A DNA stretch of 64,000 nucleotides from Kaistella sp. 97-N-M2 (GTDB lineage Bacteria > Bacteroidota > Bacteroidia > Flavobacteriales > Weeksellaceae), in assembly GCF_021513235.1 (NCBI RefSeq), contig NZ_CP090976.1, positions 620,001 through 684,000 on the forward strand, written 5' to 3'. A model generated the notes under the pieces. The model searched no databases. It was not told where the DNA came from and saw only the letters and a program-made list of their open reading frames with translations. Position 1 is the stretch's first letter; every line of letters starts with the position of its first letter. Of this stretch, positions 1 through 9,045 are shown piece by piece. Position numbers and translations under genes: made by a program.

Positions 1-1
1 T

Positions 2-640
2 TTGGATCCGCTCTTTAAACCCATGTTTTGCGAAGATGATGATCTTATTTTGCGGCTGAAATTATCCGGTGAAAAACCCTATTTATTTCCCTCAGCAATT
101 GTGTATCATTTTGTGAGCAAAACTTCCCGATTTTCCGCAGAGTATGTAAATACAAGCCAAATGATCGAGAAAAACTCCCACCGTAATTTTTACCGAAAGT
201 GGGGTTTTGGAAACCATTCGACGCACCAAAACAAGAGAACTTACGGACTTTTGCTAAGTAATGCTGATTTAAAATCGGTGACCGCTTTGGAACCTTTCGT
301 AACGCATATTTATTCAGATTATGATCCTTCGGAATATATTGAAAGTGAAACGGAGAAAACCGATTTTGATCTTTCTGAAAAATTCCGAAACCTTTCAGAC
401 ACCGTTTCCGATGATGTAATTTTAAAATTTAAGGGAAATCAGTTATCAGAAAAAAACCTGAATGTCTTCAGAAATCTAAATGATCTGATTATCGCAAGAA
501 AATCCCAGAACCTAAAAAATACGATCACAAATTTTCTTTTCCCAAAACCGCATACGAACTTTAAAATTAAAGCGGTAGAATTCATCATTCAAAAAGAAAA
601 TTTACTCGAAAAAAATTTAATTGTCAGAAAATCGAAATGA
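2..640 (+). CDS. Glycosyltransferase family 2, C-terminal part (cut by window start)
   Basis: The reading frame is open to the left edge, so only the C-terminal 212 or so residues are present. Near the start of the visible part is CEDDDLILRLKLSG, the ED-x-DLxLRLxxxG signature that in family 2 (GT-A fold) transferases carries the catalytic base and acceptor site. The following 190 residues are Lys/Asn-rich and have no motif I recognise. The stop overlaps the next start by four bases (ATGA), so the two genes are translationally coupled. Likely role is addition of one sugar in a surface polysaccharide. Donor and acceptor cannot be read from sequence. Confidence 0.75.
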   Translation: MDPLFKPMFCEDDDLILRLKLSGEKPYLFPSAIVYHFVSKTSRFSAEYVNTSQMIEKNSHRNFYRKWGFGNHSTHQNKRTYGLLLSNADLKSVTALEPFVTHIYSDYDPSEYIESETEKTDFDLSEKFRNLSDTVSDDVILKFKGNQLSEKNLNVFRNLNDLIIARKSQNLKNTITNFLFPKPHTNFKIKAVEFIIQKENLLEKNLIVRKSK

Positions 641-1272
641 TAAAAAATCTTATTACGATCTCTTACGGAATTACGGTCAACAACGAAACGAAAGAAATAA
701 AAACGCTTCTGAATCTGCTGATTCCCCTGATTGACGCGCAAGATGAGATTATCGTTTTACAGGATATCACGAATGAAAACTTAGAAGTCACCCGTATTTT
801 AGATTCCTACGGCAACAAAATAAAAAGAATGCAATCTTCTCTGAATGGTGATTTTGCGGCTTTCAAGAACAACCTGATTTCGGCATCGGCTAAAAAATAT
901 CTGTTCCAAATTGATGCGGACGAATATCCGAAACCCGAATTGATTAAAAACATCAAGTGGTTTTTGCTGAAAAACTTTCGCGCAGATTTTTTTCTTGTTC
1001 CGAGAATCAATACGGTTGAAGGGATTACAGAAGAAGATATAAAAAATTACGAGTGGAAGATTAATGAGAAAAACTACATTAATTTCCCGGATTTTCAGAA
1101 CCGTTTATTTAAGGTTAATGGCAAAATCCGGTGGGAAAATAAAGTTCATGAAAAGCTCGTTAACTATTCAAAGCTTAAAAGATTACCGATAAAAAATGAA
1201 AATTATTGTCTGGTTCATCCGAAAGGCATCGAAAGACAACGCAAACAGAATGCATTTTACGACACTTTATAA
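637..1272 (+). CDS. Glycosyltransferase family 2 (WaaE/KdtX-like)
   Basis: A 211-residue protein with a GT-A fold. The DAD metal-binding motif is at about residues 93-95 (FQIDADEYPKP), followed at about 146-166 by NRLFKVNGKIRWENKVHEKL, the RLF...G.I.W...VHE pattern of WaaE/KdtX-type lipopolysaccharide-core glucosyltransferases. That pattern is known from the family; the sugar used here is inferred only. It starts on the ATGA overlap with the upstream transferase. The next start is 45 bases downstream on the same strand, consistent with one polysaccharide operon. There is no membrane segment, so it probably works on the cytoplasmic face of the inner membrane. Confidence 0.8.
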   Translation: MIKNLITISYGITVNNETKEIKTLLNLLIPLIDAQDEIIVLQDITNENLEVTRILDSYGNKIKRMQSSLNGDFAAFKNNLISASAKKYLFQIDADEYPKPELIKNIKWFLLKNFRADFFLVPRINTVEGITEEDIKNYEWKINEKNYINFPDFQNRLFKVNGKIRWENKVHEKLVNYSKLKRLPIKNENYCLVHPKGIERQRKQNAFYDTL

Positions 1273-1317
1273 TCCCATTAAAAATCTGTTCCAACAATAT
1301 TTATAACACGCAGTTTC

Positions 1318-2556
1318 ATGAAAATAAAAGTTATTTTTGACTTCGAGGTGATTGGCAAAGATTATAAAATTAATCAAACCGGCATCTTCCGCGTCGCTTA
1401 TGAATTGCTGAAAAAACTGATGTCACGCAACGAAATTGAGGTTATGGCCTCCGTTTTCAACTTCAACAGCGATAAGAAGATCACTGCTAAAATTGAGCGT
1501 TTTACTGCGGATCATCAAATGAATTTCCAAAAGGTTAATCGCATCAGCAGAGTTAAATTTCTGCCCTTTCGAAAGGAAAAACTTTTCAAATTATTATACA
1601 GTAAACTGGACATTTCTAATTATAAAATAACCTTTACTAAAGAGATCGCTGAGGCACAAATCTATCATTCTCTGTACTTTCCGCTTCACCCAAGTTTAGA
1701 AAAATACAGGCACCTCAAAAAAACAGTAACAATTCATGATCTCATACCCATTTTATTCCCTGAATATAATGATAACACGAAGCTTTTAAAAGACACGATA
1801 AAAAGCATTGGCAAGCATAATTACGCCATCTGTGTGTCGGAAAATACGCGCCGCGACCTGTTGAAATACGCGCCGGACCTGGATCCCGAAAAAGTTTTCG
1901 TCTCTTTATTGGCTGCATCACCCGAAATATTTTACGTCTGCCGCGATGAAGAAAAATTTAAAGAAATACAGAAAAAATACGCCTTGCCAAACCGATATTT
2001 CTTAAGTCTAAGCACTTTGGAACCACGGAAAAACATCCATCATGTCATCAAATGTTTTGTTAAAATGATTACAGAAAATAATATCGATGATTTAAGTTTG
2101 GTTCTTGTAGGTTCGAAAGGCTGGGATTACGGAAAAATTTTCGAGGAGTACGAAAAACATCCGCATCTTAAAGATAAGATCATCATCACCGGTAGAATTC
2201 CCGACGGAGATTTGGCAGCGGTGTACAGCAATGCAGAGGCATTTTTTTATATGTCTTTATATGAAGGATTCGGTTTACCGCCGTTGGAAGCCATGCAATG
2301 TGGTACTCCAACAGTCGTATCGAACGTTTCTTCCCTGCCGGAAGTCGTTGGTAAGGCGGGATTTTTGGTAGATCCAACAGAAGATAAAGCCTTAATTGCG
2401 CAGATGCTCGAGCTTTATAAGAATGCAGAGTTGCGCGAAGAATATTCGAAAAGAGGACTGGAGCAGGCAAAGAAATTCTCCTGGGAAATAACCGCGGATC
2501 AGCATTTGGAGATCTACAAAAAAATATTATCTTCCTCCTCTGAGGTTCTTTCTTAA
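1318..2556 (+). CDS. Glycosyltransferase family 4 (GT-B)
   Basis: A 412-residue retaining GT-B transferase. The N-terminal acceptor half contains VTIHDLIPILFPEY. The C-terminal nucleotide-sugar half has LSTLEPRKNIHHVI and, at about residues 316-324, the EGFGLPPLE form of the E-x7-E donor-binding motif, followed by CGTPTVVSNVSSLPEVVG. This is the usual layout of mannosyl- or rhamnosyltransferases in O-antigen or capsule clusters, but substrate specificity is not readable. It starts with ATG and lies 18 bases upstream of the next transferase. The codon use looks like that of its neighbours. Confidence 0.88.
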   Translation: MKIKVIFDFEVIGKDYKINQTGIFRVAYELLKKLMSRNEIEVMASVFNFNSDKKITAKIERFTADHQMNFQKVNRISRVKFLPFRKEKLFKLLYSKLDISNYKITFTKEIAEAQIYHSLYFPLHPSLEKYRHLKKTVTIHDLIPILFPEYNDNTKLLKDTIKSIGKHNYAICVSENTRRDLLKYAPDLDPEKVFVSLLAASPEIFYVCRDEEKFKEIQKKYALPNRYFLSLSTLEPRKNIHHVIKCFVKMITENNIDDLSLVLVGSKGWDYGKIFEEYEKHPHLKDKIIITGRIPDGDLAAVYSNAEAFFYMSLYEGFGLPPLEAMQCGTPTVVSNVSSLPEVVGKAGFLVDPTEDKALIAQMLELYKNAELREEYSKRGLEQAKKFSWEITADQHLEIYKKILSSSSEVLS

Positions 2557-2574
2557 ATTTTCAAAAAAAATACT

Positions 2575-3708
2575 TTGAAACAAAAAATTCTTTATTTCAT
2601 GCCCGATAATCCGATGGTCGGACAAGCCGGAAACATTACGCGACTGAAGCAAATGCTGCATTATCTTAATGAAAGCGACGCAGTTGAGGCCGAATTTGTT
2701 TCCCTGATTGACTGGGGTTTCTGGAACGAGGAACACCGTGCGGCCTTCACGATAAAATATCCGAACATCGCCCTTCATTTACTTGAAAAGAAACATAAAA
2801 AGAATTTTTTCAAATATTTTGTGCTCTATAAAATTCCCTATTTTTTTAAAAGTAATTCGATCGACCTCTCCAGTTACATCTTGCGGAAGGAATTTCAGAA
2901 AATTCTGCATTCAAAAAAATATGATAAAGTATTGGTCAGTTACGCTGCCTGGGGTAAAATTATTGGAGAGAAGGATGAGAGCATGTATACTATTATTGAT
3001 ACGCACGACTTTCTGACGGCGCAGAGCAGCAACAAAAGAGATATCGGAAGAAGCTTTAGGGATGAGATCGAAATCCTCAATAATTTTGATGAAGTCTGGA
3101 CTTATTCCGTGGAAGAAGAATATATTTTCGGACAATTTACGCGACCCGAAATCAAAACGACGTTAATTCCCGTCTCCTTTCCGATCAATACTTCAAAAGA
3201 AGCTTTACATCAAAAATATGATGTGATTTATGTCGCAAGCAATAATCTCCACAATATTGCGGGAATTAAATGGTTTTTAAAGGAAGTTCTGCCGCTATTA
3301 AAAGATATCACAATTCATATCATCGGAAAAATCGGAACAGTGATCGGCGACTATGAAAATGTAATCAAATACGGAATGGTCGATGATCTGGAGGACTTTT
3401 ACCAACATTCTAAAATCGCCATTTGCCCTATGCTCAGCGGCACCGGAATTAAAATTAAAGTTGTAGAGGCACTTTCCTACGGGATTCCCGTCGTAACAAA
3501 CCGAAGAGGCGTTGACGGACTGGTGAATAAAAAAGACAACGGCTGTCTGGTGACCGACGATGCTAAAGTTTTTGCCGAACAAATGATGCGTCTTCTTAAT
3601 GATGAGGCATTTTATTTGGAAACGAGAGAAAAAGCGGTCTCCTACTTTAAAGAAAACCACGATCCTAAATTAGAGATCGAAATTCTGAACAGAACTTTCA
3701 CCACATGA
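2575..3708 (+). CDS. Glycosyltransferase, group 1 type (GT-B)
   Basis: A 377-residue protein. At about residues 286-310 it has GTGIKIKVVEALSYGIPVV, the glycine-rich loop and E-x7-G region of group 1 transferases of the Glyco_trans_1_4 type. An earlier IDTHDFLTAQ segment lies in the acceptor half. The most upstream start is TTG at 2575. The first ATG in frame is nine codons later (MPDNPMV), but it would remove the first beta strand (KQKILYFMPD), so TTG is preferred. It ends on an ATGA overlap with the following transferase. It is part of the five-gene glycosyltransferase run. Confidence 0.8.
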   Translation: MKQKILYFMPDNPMVGQAGNITRLKQMLHYLNESDAVEAEFVSLIDWGFWNEEHRAAFTIKYPNIALHLLEKKHKKNFFKYFVLYKIPYFFKSNSIDLSSYILRKEFQKILHSKKYDKVLVSYAAWGKIIGEKDESMYTIIDTHDFLTAQSSNKRDIGRSFRDEIEILNNFDEVWTYSVEEEYIFGQFTRPEIKTTLIPVSFPINTSKEALHQKYDVIYVASNNLHNIAGIKWFLKEVLPLLKDITIHIIGKIGTVIGDYENVIKYGMVDDLEDFYQHSKIAICPMLSGTGIKIKVVEALSYGIPVVTNRRGVDGLVNKKDNGCLVTDDAKVFAEQMMRLLNDEAFYLETREKAVSYFKENHDPKLEIEILNRTFTT

Positions 3709-4790
3709 ATAAGAAAATACTCCTCGATTTAGAACGGCTCCGATACCCTTATTCCGGGATTGCGAACGTTTTTCGTAATTTGGCAAAAGGCTTTCAAAAC
3801 GAAAACAAAAATTTTGACATCACGTATTTTGGCGAATTTTCCTCTTTAAACTTTTCAGTTCCTAAAAAAATCGAGTGGAAAAAATGGCATAAGTTTTTGG
3901 AGAATTTCAGTCCGGATTTCGACATCATTCATGTCAGTCATCAGTTATCCTCCTATTTTCAGCGGAATTATAAAAATTCAGTTAAAATCGTAACGCTTCA
4001 CGATCTTAATTTTTTACATGAAAATCTGTCGGAAAAGAAGAGAAAAAAGATGCTCACCAAAGTGAACAACAATCTGAAAAATGCAGATTATATCGTTTGT
4101 ATTTCGGAATATGCGAAGAAAGATCTGCTGGAGAACAAACATCTTTTCGATTTTAGGAAACTGAAGGAAGTCGTGGTCATTCACAACGGAATTAAACTTC
4201 CCGACGACCGGATTTATGATCTGGGTAAACTTTCTTATCTAAATCAGAAAAAATTCATCCTCAATATTGGTGTTCTCTTCGATAAAAAAAATCAACTTTC
4301 TTTGGTTGAAATGCTGCCGTACGTAGAAGAGGATTTGGTTTTAATCGCTTCCGATGAAAAGAATTCTTATGCTGAAAATGTACGAAGCCGGATTAAAGAA
4401 TTGAATTTAGAGCACCGGGTTCATTTCCTTAAAAAAGTCTCCGAGGAGGAAAAATATGCCCTAATTCAAAATTGCAACGCTATGTGTCATCCCAGTATTG
4501 CGGAAGGTTTTGGCATTCCACCAATTGAAGCAATGGCGTTTGGGAAACCCGTTTTTCTCTCCACGTTGACGAGCCTGCCCGAAATTGGCGGCGACGCAGC
4601 TTTTTATTTTGAAGATTTCGATCCAATAAAAATGGCGGAATTTTTTAATAAAAAAATGAAATATTATGCGGAAAATAAACTGGCTTTATCTTTAGAAATA
4701 AAAAATTGGACAAAACAATATGATTATAAAGTAATGTCCAATAATTATCTTCGATTTTATGAGCAGATTTTAAGAAAACTTACTTCTTAA
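3705..4790 (+). CDS. Glycosyltransferase family 4 (GT-B)
   Basis: A 361-residue GT-B transferase with [13 protein letters not shown] in the acceptor half and the [16 protein letters not shown] donor-site motif at about residues 265-280. The start lies in an ATGA overlap with the gene before it. Its last 11 bases overlap the end of rocD on the opposite strand, and no hairpin separates the two, so this polysaccharide operon has no obvious intrinsic terminator here. Related to but clearly divergent from the transferase at 1318-2556. Substrate unknown. Confidence 0.87.
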   Translation: MNKKILLDLERLRYPYSGIANVFRNLAKGFQNENKNFDITYFGEFSSLNFSVPKKIEWKKWHKFLENFSPDFDIIHVSHQLSSYFQRNYKNSVKIVTLHDLNFLHENLSEKKRKKMLTKVNNNLKNADYIVCISEYAKKDLLENKHLFDFRKLKEVVVIHNGIKLPDDRIYDLGKLSYLNQKKFILNIGVLFDKKNQLSLVEMLPYVEEDLVLIASDEKNSYAENVRSRIKELNLEHRVHFLKKVSEEEKYALIQNCNAMCHPSIAEGFGIPPIEAMAFGKPVFLSTLTSLPEIGGDAAFYFEDFDPIKMAEFFNKKMKYYAENKLALSLEIKNWTKQYDYKVMSNNYLRFYEQILRKLTS

Positions 4791-6030
4791 ATTCCCTAAT
4801 CGTTTTCTCGATAATGCCGACGCAATCAATAATTTGAGCTTCAGTGATCACCAATGGTGGCGCCAAACGAATGATATTTCCGTGCGTGGGTTTTGCCAGT
4901 AAACCGTTTTCTTTTAAAGCTAAACAAAGATCCCAGGCAGTGGAACTTTCCGGCGTATCGTTGATGAGAATTGCATTGAGCAAACCTTTACCGCGAACTT
5001 TCGTAATAAGATCGGTCTTTGCGATCACCTTATTAATTTCTGAACGGAATAGCTGACCTAAATTCTCAGCTCTTTCCGAGAGATTTTCCTCCTCAACCAC
5101 GTCTAGAGCTGCTATTGCAACCGCGCAGGCAACCGGGTTACCGCCAAAAGTTGACCCATGTTGTCCCGGCTTGATGACATTCATAATTTCATTATTCGCC
5201 AAAACTGCCGAAACGGGGTACATTCCGCCGGAAATTGCTTTTCCTAAAACCAAAATGTCGGGTTGTACATTTTCGTGCTGGCACGCGATCAATTTCCCTG
5301 TTCTCGCGATTCCGGTTTGTACTTCGTCCGCAATGAAAAGAACATTATATTTTTTACAAAGTTCAGAAGCGTGTTTTAAGTAGCCTTCGTCCGGAACATA
5401 AACTCCGGCTTCACCCTGAATGGGTTCTACCAAAAAGGCGGCAATGTTTTCAGCATCATTTTTTAAAGTTTCCTCTAAAGCATTGATATCGTTGTATGCA
5501 ATTTTAATAAATCCAGGTGTAAATGGACCATAATTTTTACTAGCATCGGGATCATTGGAAAAGGAAACAATGGTTGTTGTACGTCCGTGGAAGTTATTTT
5601 CGCAAACGATAATTTTCGCAGCATTTTCCGCAATTCCTTTGACTTCGTAACTCCATTTACGGGCTAATTTTACGGCAGTTTCTACGGCTTCTGCACCAGA
5701 ATTCATCGGTAAAACTTTATCAAATCCAAAAACAGCAGTAATCTTCTTTTCGTATACGCCTAAAGTTGAATTATGAAAAGCTCTCGACGTTAAAGCCAGT
5801 TTTCCGGCCTGATCGACCAATGCCTTTAAAATTTTCGGATGCGAATGACCTTGGTTCACCGCGGAATAAGCCGAAAGAAAATCATAATATTTTTTTCCTT
5901 CAACATCCCAAACGAAAACACCTTCGCCTTTTTCTAAAACCACCGGAAGCGGATGATAGTTATGTGCGCCGTGCTCATTCTCTAAATCGATGTAGTATTG
6001 CGAATCTTTTTGTAGCGTAACTTCTGACAT
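4780..6030 (-). CDS. rocD: Ornithine--oxo-acid aminotransferase
   Basis: Converts L-ornithine and 2-oxoglutarate to glutamate 5-semialdehyde and glutamate (arginine/ornithine to proline metabolism). It is 416 residues from the chosen ATG ([10 protein letters not shown]), matching the usual OAT length. A frame extension of 24 residues exists upstream but is hydrophobic and atypical. PLP-binding features seen: VLGKAISGG with the Schiff-base lysine at about 264, and FIADEVQTG with the cofactor-binding aspartate at about 235. The substrate-site region HSHPKI near the N-terminus also fits OAT. Transcribed alone; the accC terminator lies directly upstream and the 3' end overlaps a convergent glycosyltransferase gene. 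Confidence 0.93.
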   Translation of the reverse strand: MSEVTLQKDSQYYIDLENEHGAHNYHPLPVVLEKGEGVFVWDVEGKKYYDFLSAYSAVNQGHSHPKILKALVDQAGKLALTSRAFHNSTLGVYEKKITAVFGFDKVLPMNSGAEAVETAVKLARKWSYEVKGIAENAAKIIVCENNFHGRTTTIVSFSNDPDASKNYGPFTPGFIKIAYNDINALEETLKNDAENIAAFLVEPIQGEAGVYVPDEGYLKHASELCKKYNVLFIADEVQTGIARTGKLIACQHENVQPDILVLGKAISGGMYPVSAVLANNEIMNVIKPGQHGSTFGGNPVACAVAIAALDVVEEENLSERAENLGQLFRSEINKVIAKTDLITKVRGKGLLNAILINDTPESSTAWDLCLALKENGLLAKPTHGNIIRLAPPLVITEAQIIDCVGIIEKTIREFKK

Positions 6031-6081
6031 ATTTTTACTTTTTGCTAATTTAATGATTATTATTGATACCTTCTGAAAGGA

Positions 6082-6110
6082 AATTGCCTCAAAAAGAGGC
6101 AATTATATTT
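6082..6110 (-). terminator. Hairpin downstream of accC
   Basis: The 9-bp inverted repeat AATTGCCTC / GAGGCAATT (6082-6090 and 6096-6104) has a five-base loop. It lies about 23 bases after the accC stop codon on the minus strand and is followed by a T/C-rich tract. It probably ends the accB-accC transcript before rocD. Confidence 0.6.
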
Positions 6111-6126
6111 TAAATGATCCGGAAAA

Positions 6127-7479
6127 TTAGTTATCAAACTTTTTCTCCATCACAAAATCTTCCATAAATTTTGTCGTATAATTTCCAGCGAGATAATCTT
6201 CGTTTTCCATCAATTGCCGGTGGAAAGGAATGGTTGTCTTTACGCCTTCGATATAAAACTCTTCCAAAGCACGCTTCATTTTAGCGATGGCTTCATCCCG
6301 CGTTTGCGCCGTGGTAATGAGTTTTGCAATCATTGAATCATAATTCGACGGAATGGTATAGCCGGAATAAACATGCGTATCAACCCGAATACCGTGGCCG
6401 CCGGGAATGTTCAGCTCTGTAATTTTCCCCGGTGACGGTCGAAATTCGTTAAAAGGATCTTCTGCATTAATTCTACATTCGATAGAGTGCAGTTTCGGCA
6501 GATAATTCATTCCGGAAATCGCCGTACCGGAAGCCAGAAGAATCTGTTCGCGAATTAAATCGTAATCCACAACCTGCTCTGTGATCGGATGTTCGACCTG
6601 AATTCTCGTGTTCATTTCCATGAAATAAAAATTACGGTCTTTGTCTACCAAAAATTCGATGGTTCCAACGCCTTCATACGCAATATATTCCGCAGCTTTC
6701 ACCGCAGCGGCACCCATTTTCTCCCGAAGTTCATCGGTCATAAAGGGCGAGGGCGTTTCTTCTGTTAATTTTTGATTTCGTCGTTGTACCGAACAGTCTC
6801 TTTCCGAAAGATGACAGGCTTTCCCATATTGATCACCTGCAATTTGAATTTCGATGTGCCGTGGCTCAACAATCAGTTTTTCCATGTACATTCCGCCATT
6901 TCCAAAGGCCGCAGTGGCTTCCTGCACCGCAGAGTCCCAAAGTTCGTGCAGATCTTCTGCTTTCCAAACTGCGCGCATACCTTTTCCACCACCTCCTGCA
7001 GTTGCTTTGATCATGACAGGATAACCCATTTCCTCCGCAAGTACTGCCGCGGTTTCATAGCTGTCGATCAAACCTTCAGACCCGGGAACACACGGCACGC
7101 CGGCTTCTTTCATGGTCTTTTTTGCATTGGCTTTATCGCCCATGCGATCGATCTGATCCGGTGTTGCGCCGATAAATTTAATGCCGTTTTCCTGACAGAT
7201 TCTGGAAAAATTAGAATTTTCTGATAAAAATCCGTAACCCGGATGAATGGCGTCGGCATTGGTAATTTCCGCAGCCGCAATAATATTCGAAATTTTAAGA
7301 TAAGAATCCTTACTCGCAGCGGGCCCGATGCAGACGGCTTCGTCGGCAAAGCGAACGTGCAGGCTGTCTTTATCGGCGGTAGAATAAACGGCAACCGTTT
7401 TAATCCCCATTTCTTTGCAGGTGCGTAGAATCCGCATTGCAATTTCGCCGCGGTTGGCTATTAATATTTTTTTGAACAT
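6127..7479 (-). CDS. accC: Acetyl-CoA carboxylase, biotin carboxylase subunit
   Basis: ATP-dependent carboxylation of the biotin carried by BCCP, the first half-reaction of malonyl-CoA synthesis for fatty acids. At 450 residues it is the same length as bacterial AccC. Seen: the N-terminal [14 protein letters not shown] biotin-carboxylase motif, the ATP-grasp glycine loop [10 protein letters not shown] at about 161-170, and [17 protein letters not shown] with catalytic Glu, Asn and Arg residues. It lies 90 bases downstream of accB with an AT-rich spacer and shares its promoter, ending at the hairpin 6082-6104. The carboxyltransferase genes accA and accD are not in the window. Confidence 0.96.
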   Translation of the reverse strand: MFKKILIANRGEIAMRILRTCKEMGIKTVAVYSTADKDSLHVRFADEAVCIGPAASKDSYLKISNIIAAAEITNADAIHPGYGFLSENSNFSRICQENGIKFIGATPDQIDRMGDKANAKKTMKEAGVPCVPGSEGLIDSYETAAVLAEEMGYPVMIKATAGGGGKGMRAVWKAEDLHELWDSAVQEATAAFGNGGMYMEKLIVEPRHIEIQIAGDQYGKACHLSERDCSVQRRNQKLTEETPSPFMTDELREKMGAAAVKAAEYIAYEGVGTIEFLVDKDRNFYFMEMNTRIQVEHPITEQVVDYDLIREQILLASGTAISGMNYLPKLHSIECRINAEDPFNEFRPSPGKITELNIPGGHGIRVDTHVYSGYTIPSNYDSMIAKLITTAQTRDEAIAKMKRALEEFYIEGVKTTIPFHRQLMENEDYLAGNYTTKFMEDFVMEKKFDN

Positions 7480-7569
7480 CTTTTTGATATTTTAAATTTT
7501 AAATTCTGAATTTTAAATTATTTTAAATGAGTTTCCACTTAAAATTGATAATTTATAATTTAAAATTTC

Positions 7570-8055
7570 TTAAGAAGGATCTACCAGGAACAACGGTTGG
7601 TCATACTCTACAGGCGTCATGTCGTCTACTAAAATTTTCACGATTTTACCGGAAATTTCAGATTCGATCTGGTTGAATAATTTCATCGCTTCGATTACAC
7701 AAACAACTTTGCCCGTAGAAACCTCATCACCAACGTTTACAAAAACATCTTTATCTGGTGAAGGTTTTCTGTAGAAAGTCCCAATCATAGGAGATTTAAT
7801 GGTAACAAATTTACTGTCGTCCGAAACCGTTTCGGCAGGCGCATCAGCGGTAGGTGCTGCTGCAGGTGCGGGCGCAGAATGATTTTGTTGCTGAGGCGCA
7901 GAATGATAAACCTGTGGCTGCTGCATGTAGGTCATTTCATTTCCTCCCAGTGGCGTTTTAATGGTGATTTCGAAATCTTTCGTTTTGTACTTCACCTCGG
8001 AAACTTCCGCTTTGGATACAAATTTTATAAGATTTTGGATGTCTTTAATGTCCAT
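7570..8055 (-). CDS. accB: Acetyl-CoA carboxylase, biotin carboxyl carrier protein
   Basis: Carries biotin between AccC and the carboxyltransferase. It is 161 residues from MDIKDIQNLI. The frame extends 19 codons further upstream, but that extension crosses the predicted -7 box at 8079-8086, so the shorter start is right. Layout: an N-terminal segment (1-40), a Pro/Ala/Gln-rich flexible linker (45-78) and a biotinyl domain (82-160) with the VIEAMKLFNQI motif placing biotin on Lys125. First gene of the accB-accC transcription unit, directly after the rpmF terminator. Confidence 0.95.
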   Translation of the reverse strand: MDIKDIQNLIKFVSKAEVSEVKYKTKDFEITIKTPLGGNEMTYMQQPQVYHSAPQQQNHSAPAPAAAPTADAPAETVSDDSKFVTIKSPMIGTFYRKPSPDKDVFVNVGDEVSTGKVVCVIEAMKLFNQIESEISGKIVKILVDDMTPVEYDQPLFLVDPS

Positions 8056-8078
8056 ATAATTGGTTTTGATTATTATGT

Positions 8079-8086
8079 CAAAGATA
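8079..8086 (-). promoter_or_regulatory. -7 box of the accB promoter
   Basis: On the minus strand the sequence reads TATCTTTG, an exact match to the Bacteroidota consensus TAnnTTTG. It lies 23 bases before the accB ATG. At the -33 position there is GTG rather than TTG. It follows immediately after the rpmF terminator, so accBC appears to be transcribed separately from DUF177-rpmF. Confidence 0.6.
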
Positions 8087-8087
8087 C

Positions 8088-8134
8088 TAAAAAACAACAA
8101 AAAACCACTCAAAATTCAAAAAATCGAGTGGTTT
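8088..8134 (-). terminator. Intrinsic terminator after rpmF
   Basis: The arms AAACCACTC (8102-8110) and GAGTGGTTT (8126-8134) pair perfectly over 9 bp. On the minus strand the hairpin is followed by a run reading TTTGTTGTTTTTT. It lies 35 bases past the rpmF stop and is a good factor-independent terminator for DUF177-rpmF. Confidence 0.75.
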
Positions 8135-8168
8135 TGGTATAAAATTGAAGTTTTTCTAAGGTTTATGC

Positions 8169-8372
8169 CTAGATTTCTTCTGTGGATTCTACTGTTTTTT
8201 CCATTACTACTTTACCTCTGTAGTACATTTTTCCTTCAGACCAGTGTGCTCTGTGATAAAGGTGCATTTCCCCGGAGGTTGCATCTTTCGCTAACTGAGG
8301 AACTTCTGCTTTGTAGTGGGTTCTTCGCTTATCTCTTCTTGTTGAGGATTGTCTTCTTTTAGGATGTGCCAT
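8169..8372 (-). CDS. rpmF: 50S ribosomal protein L32
   Basis: A 67-residue L32 beginning [19 protein letters not shown], the invariant basic N-terminus of the family. It contains no cysteine at all: the positions of the CxxC pairs of zinc-binding L32 are held by DATSGE and HWSEGK, so this is a zinc-independent (C-minus) form. It lies 62 bases after the DUF177 gene, the conserved yceD-rpmF pairing found across bacteria. Transcription probably starts at the promoter before DUF177 and stops at the hairpin 8088-8134. Confidence 0.95.
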   Translation of the reverse strand: MAHPKRRQSSTRRDKRRTHYKAEVPQLAKDATSGEMHLYHRAHWSEGKMYYRGKVVMEKTVESTEEI

Positions 8373-8434
8373 TTCTTATATTTTTAATTTGATGAGCGAT
8401 GAGTCGTTGATTGCTCAATCCTCATCATTTTAAA

Positions 8435-8959
8435 CTATTTATTTTTATCTTTTAAATTCTTCAAGGCTTCCCATCTCGGGTCGCTTTTAGGTTCTTCTGT
8501 TATTTCTTCTTTCGGACTGAATTTTTCTAAAGTTTCTAAATCTTCTTTAGAGATATTAGGCGAAACCTTCTTCATCGGAACCGACAACATTACATCTTCA
8601 TAAATCAGCTGTGCCACATTAAATGCGTGGTCTTTGCTGGGAATTGTAATAACATCGATTTCGCTGTCGTCATATTCTTCGCCGAATTTTACCAAAACAC
8701 TGATTTCACTTTCAATGGGATACGTAAAACCATCATTGCTGATGTCGCAAACCAAATCCACAGTGCCTTTTGTTTTGATCCAGAATTCCAAAAAAGTCGT
8801 ATGTTTTTCCATTAAAACATCAGCCATAATTTTCGGTTCTGTAAATTCCTGTTCCGTATCGAAAAGTTGAAAGAACTTCTTATCTATCTCAAGCTGGAAT
8901 TCGTGTTTTCCGTTTTTCAGTCCCGAAAACACGATATCGTAGTTTCTTAGTCTGTCCAT
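8435..8959 (-). CDS. DUF177 / YceD family protein
   Basis: A 174-residue acidic protein of the DUF177 family (YceD), whose plant and E. coli members have been linked to 23S rRNA accumulation. Its gene is almost always next to rpmF, as here. Seen: N-terminal MDRLRNYDIVFSGLKNG, and a central VDLVCDISNDGFTYPIE strand region where many homologues have a cysteine motif; only one cysteine is present. The start MDRL is chosen over an in-frame ATG 15 bases upstream, because that codon overlaps the -7 box at 8972-8979. The leader would then be only a few bases long. Confidence 0.85.
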   Translation of the reverse strand: MDRLRNYDIVFSGLKNGKHEFQLEIDKKFFQLFDTEQEFTEPKIMADVLMEKHTTFLEFWIKTKGTVDLVCDISNDGFTYPIESEISVLVKFGEEYDDSEIDVITIPSKDHAFNVAQLIYEDVMLSVPMKKVSPNISKEDLETLEKFSPKEEITEEPKSDPRWEALKNLKDKNK

Positions 8960-8971
8960 AAAATGAGTGTG

Positions 8972-9001
8972 CAAAAATATGCAAATTTTTTAATATTACA
9001 A
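8972..9001 (-). promoter_or_regulatory. Promoter of DUF177-rpmF (TTG-N19-TATTTTTG)
   Basis: On the minus strand TTG (8999-9001) is followed by exactly 19 bases and TATTTTTG (8972-8979). This fits the Bacteroidota primary sigma-factor consensus TTG-N19/20-TAnnTTTG in every fixed position. The transcription start would fall near 8966, just before the DUF177 ATG at 8959. Confidence 0.75.
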
Positions 9002-9045
9002 ATAGTTTCGTGAACAAATATTGGAGAAATACTTTTTTTGAAGAT

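Noticed and set aside
6772-7224. Long open frame opposite accC
   Set aside because: It is the antisense shadow of a highly conserved gene; its composition mirrors accC codons.
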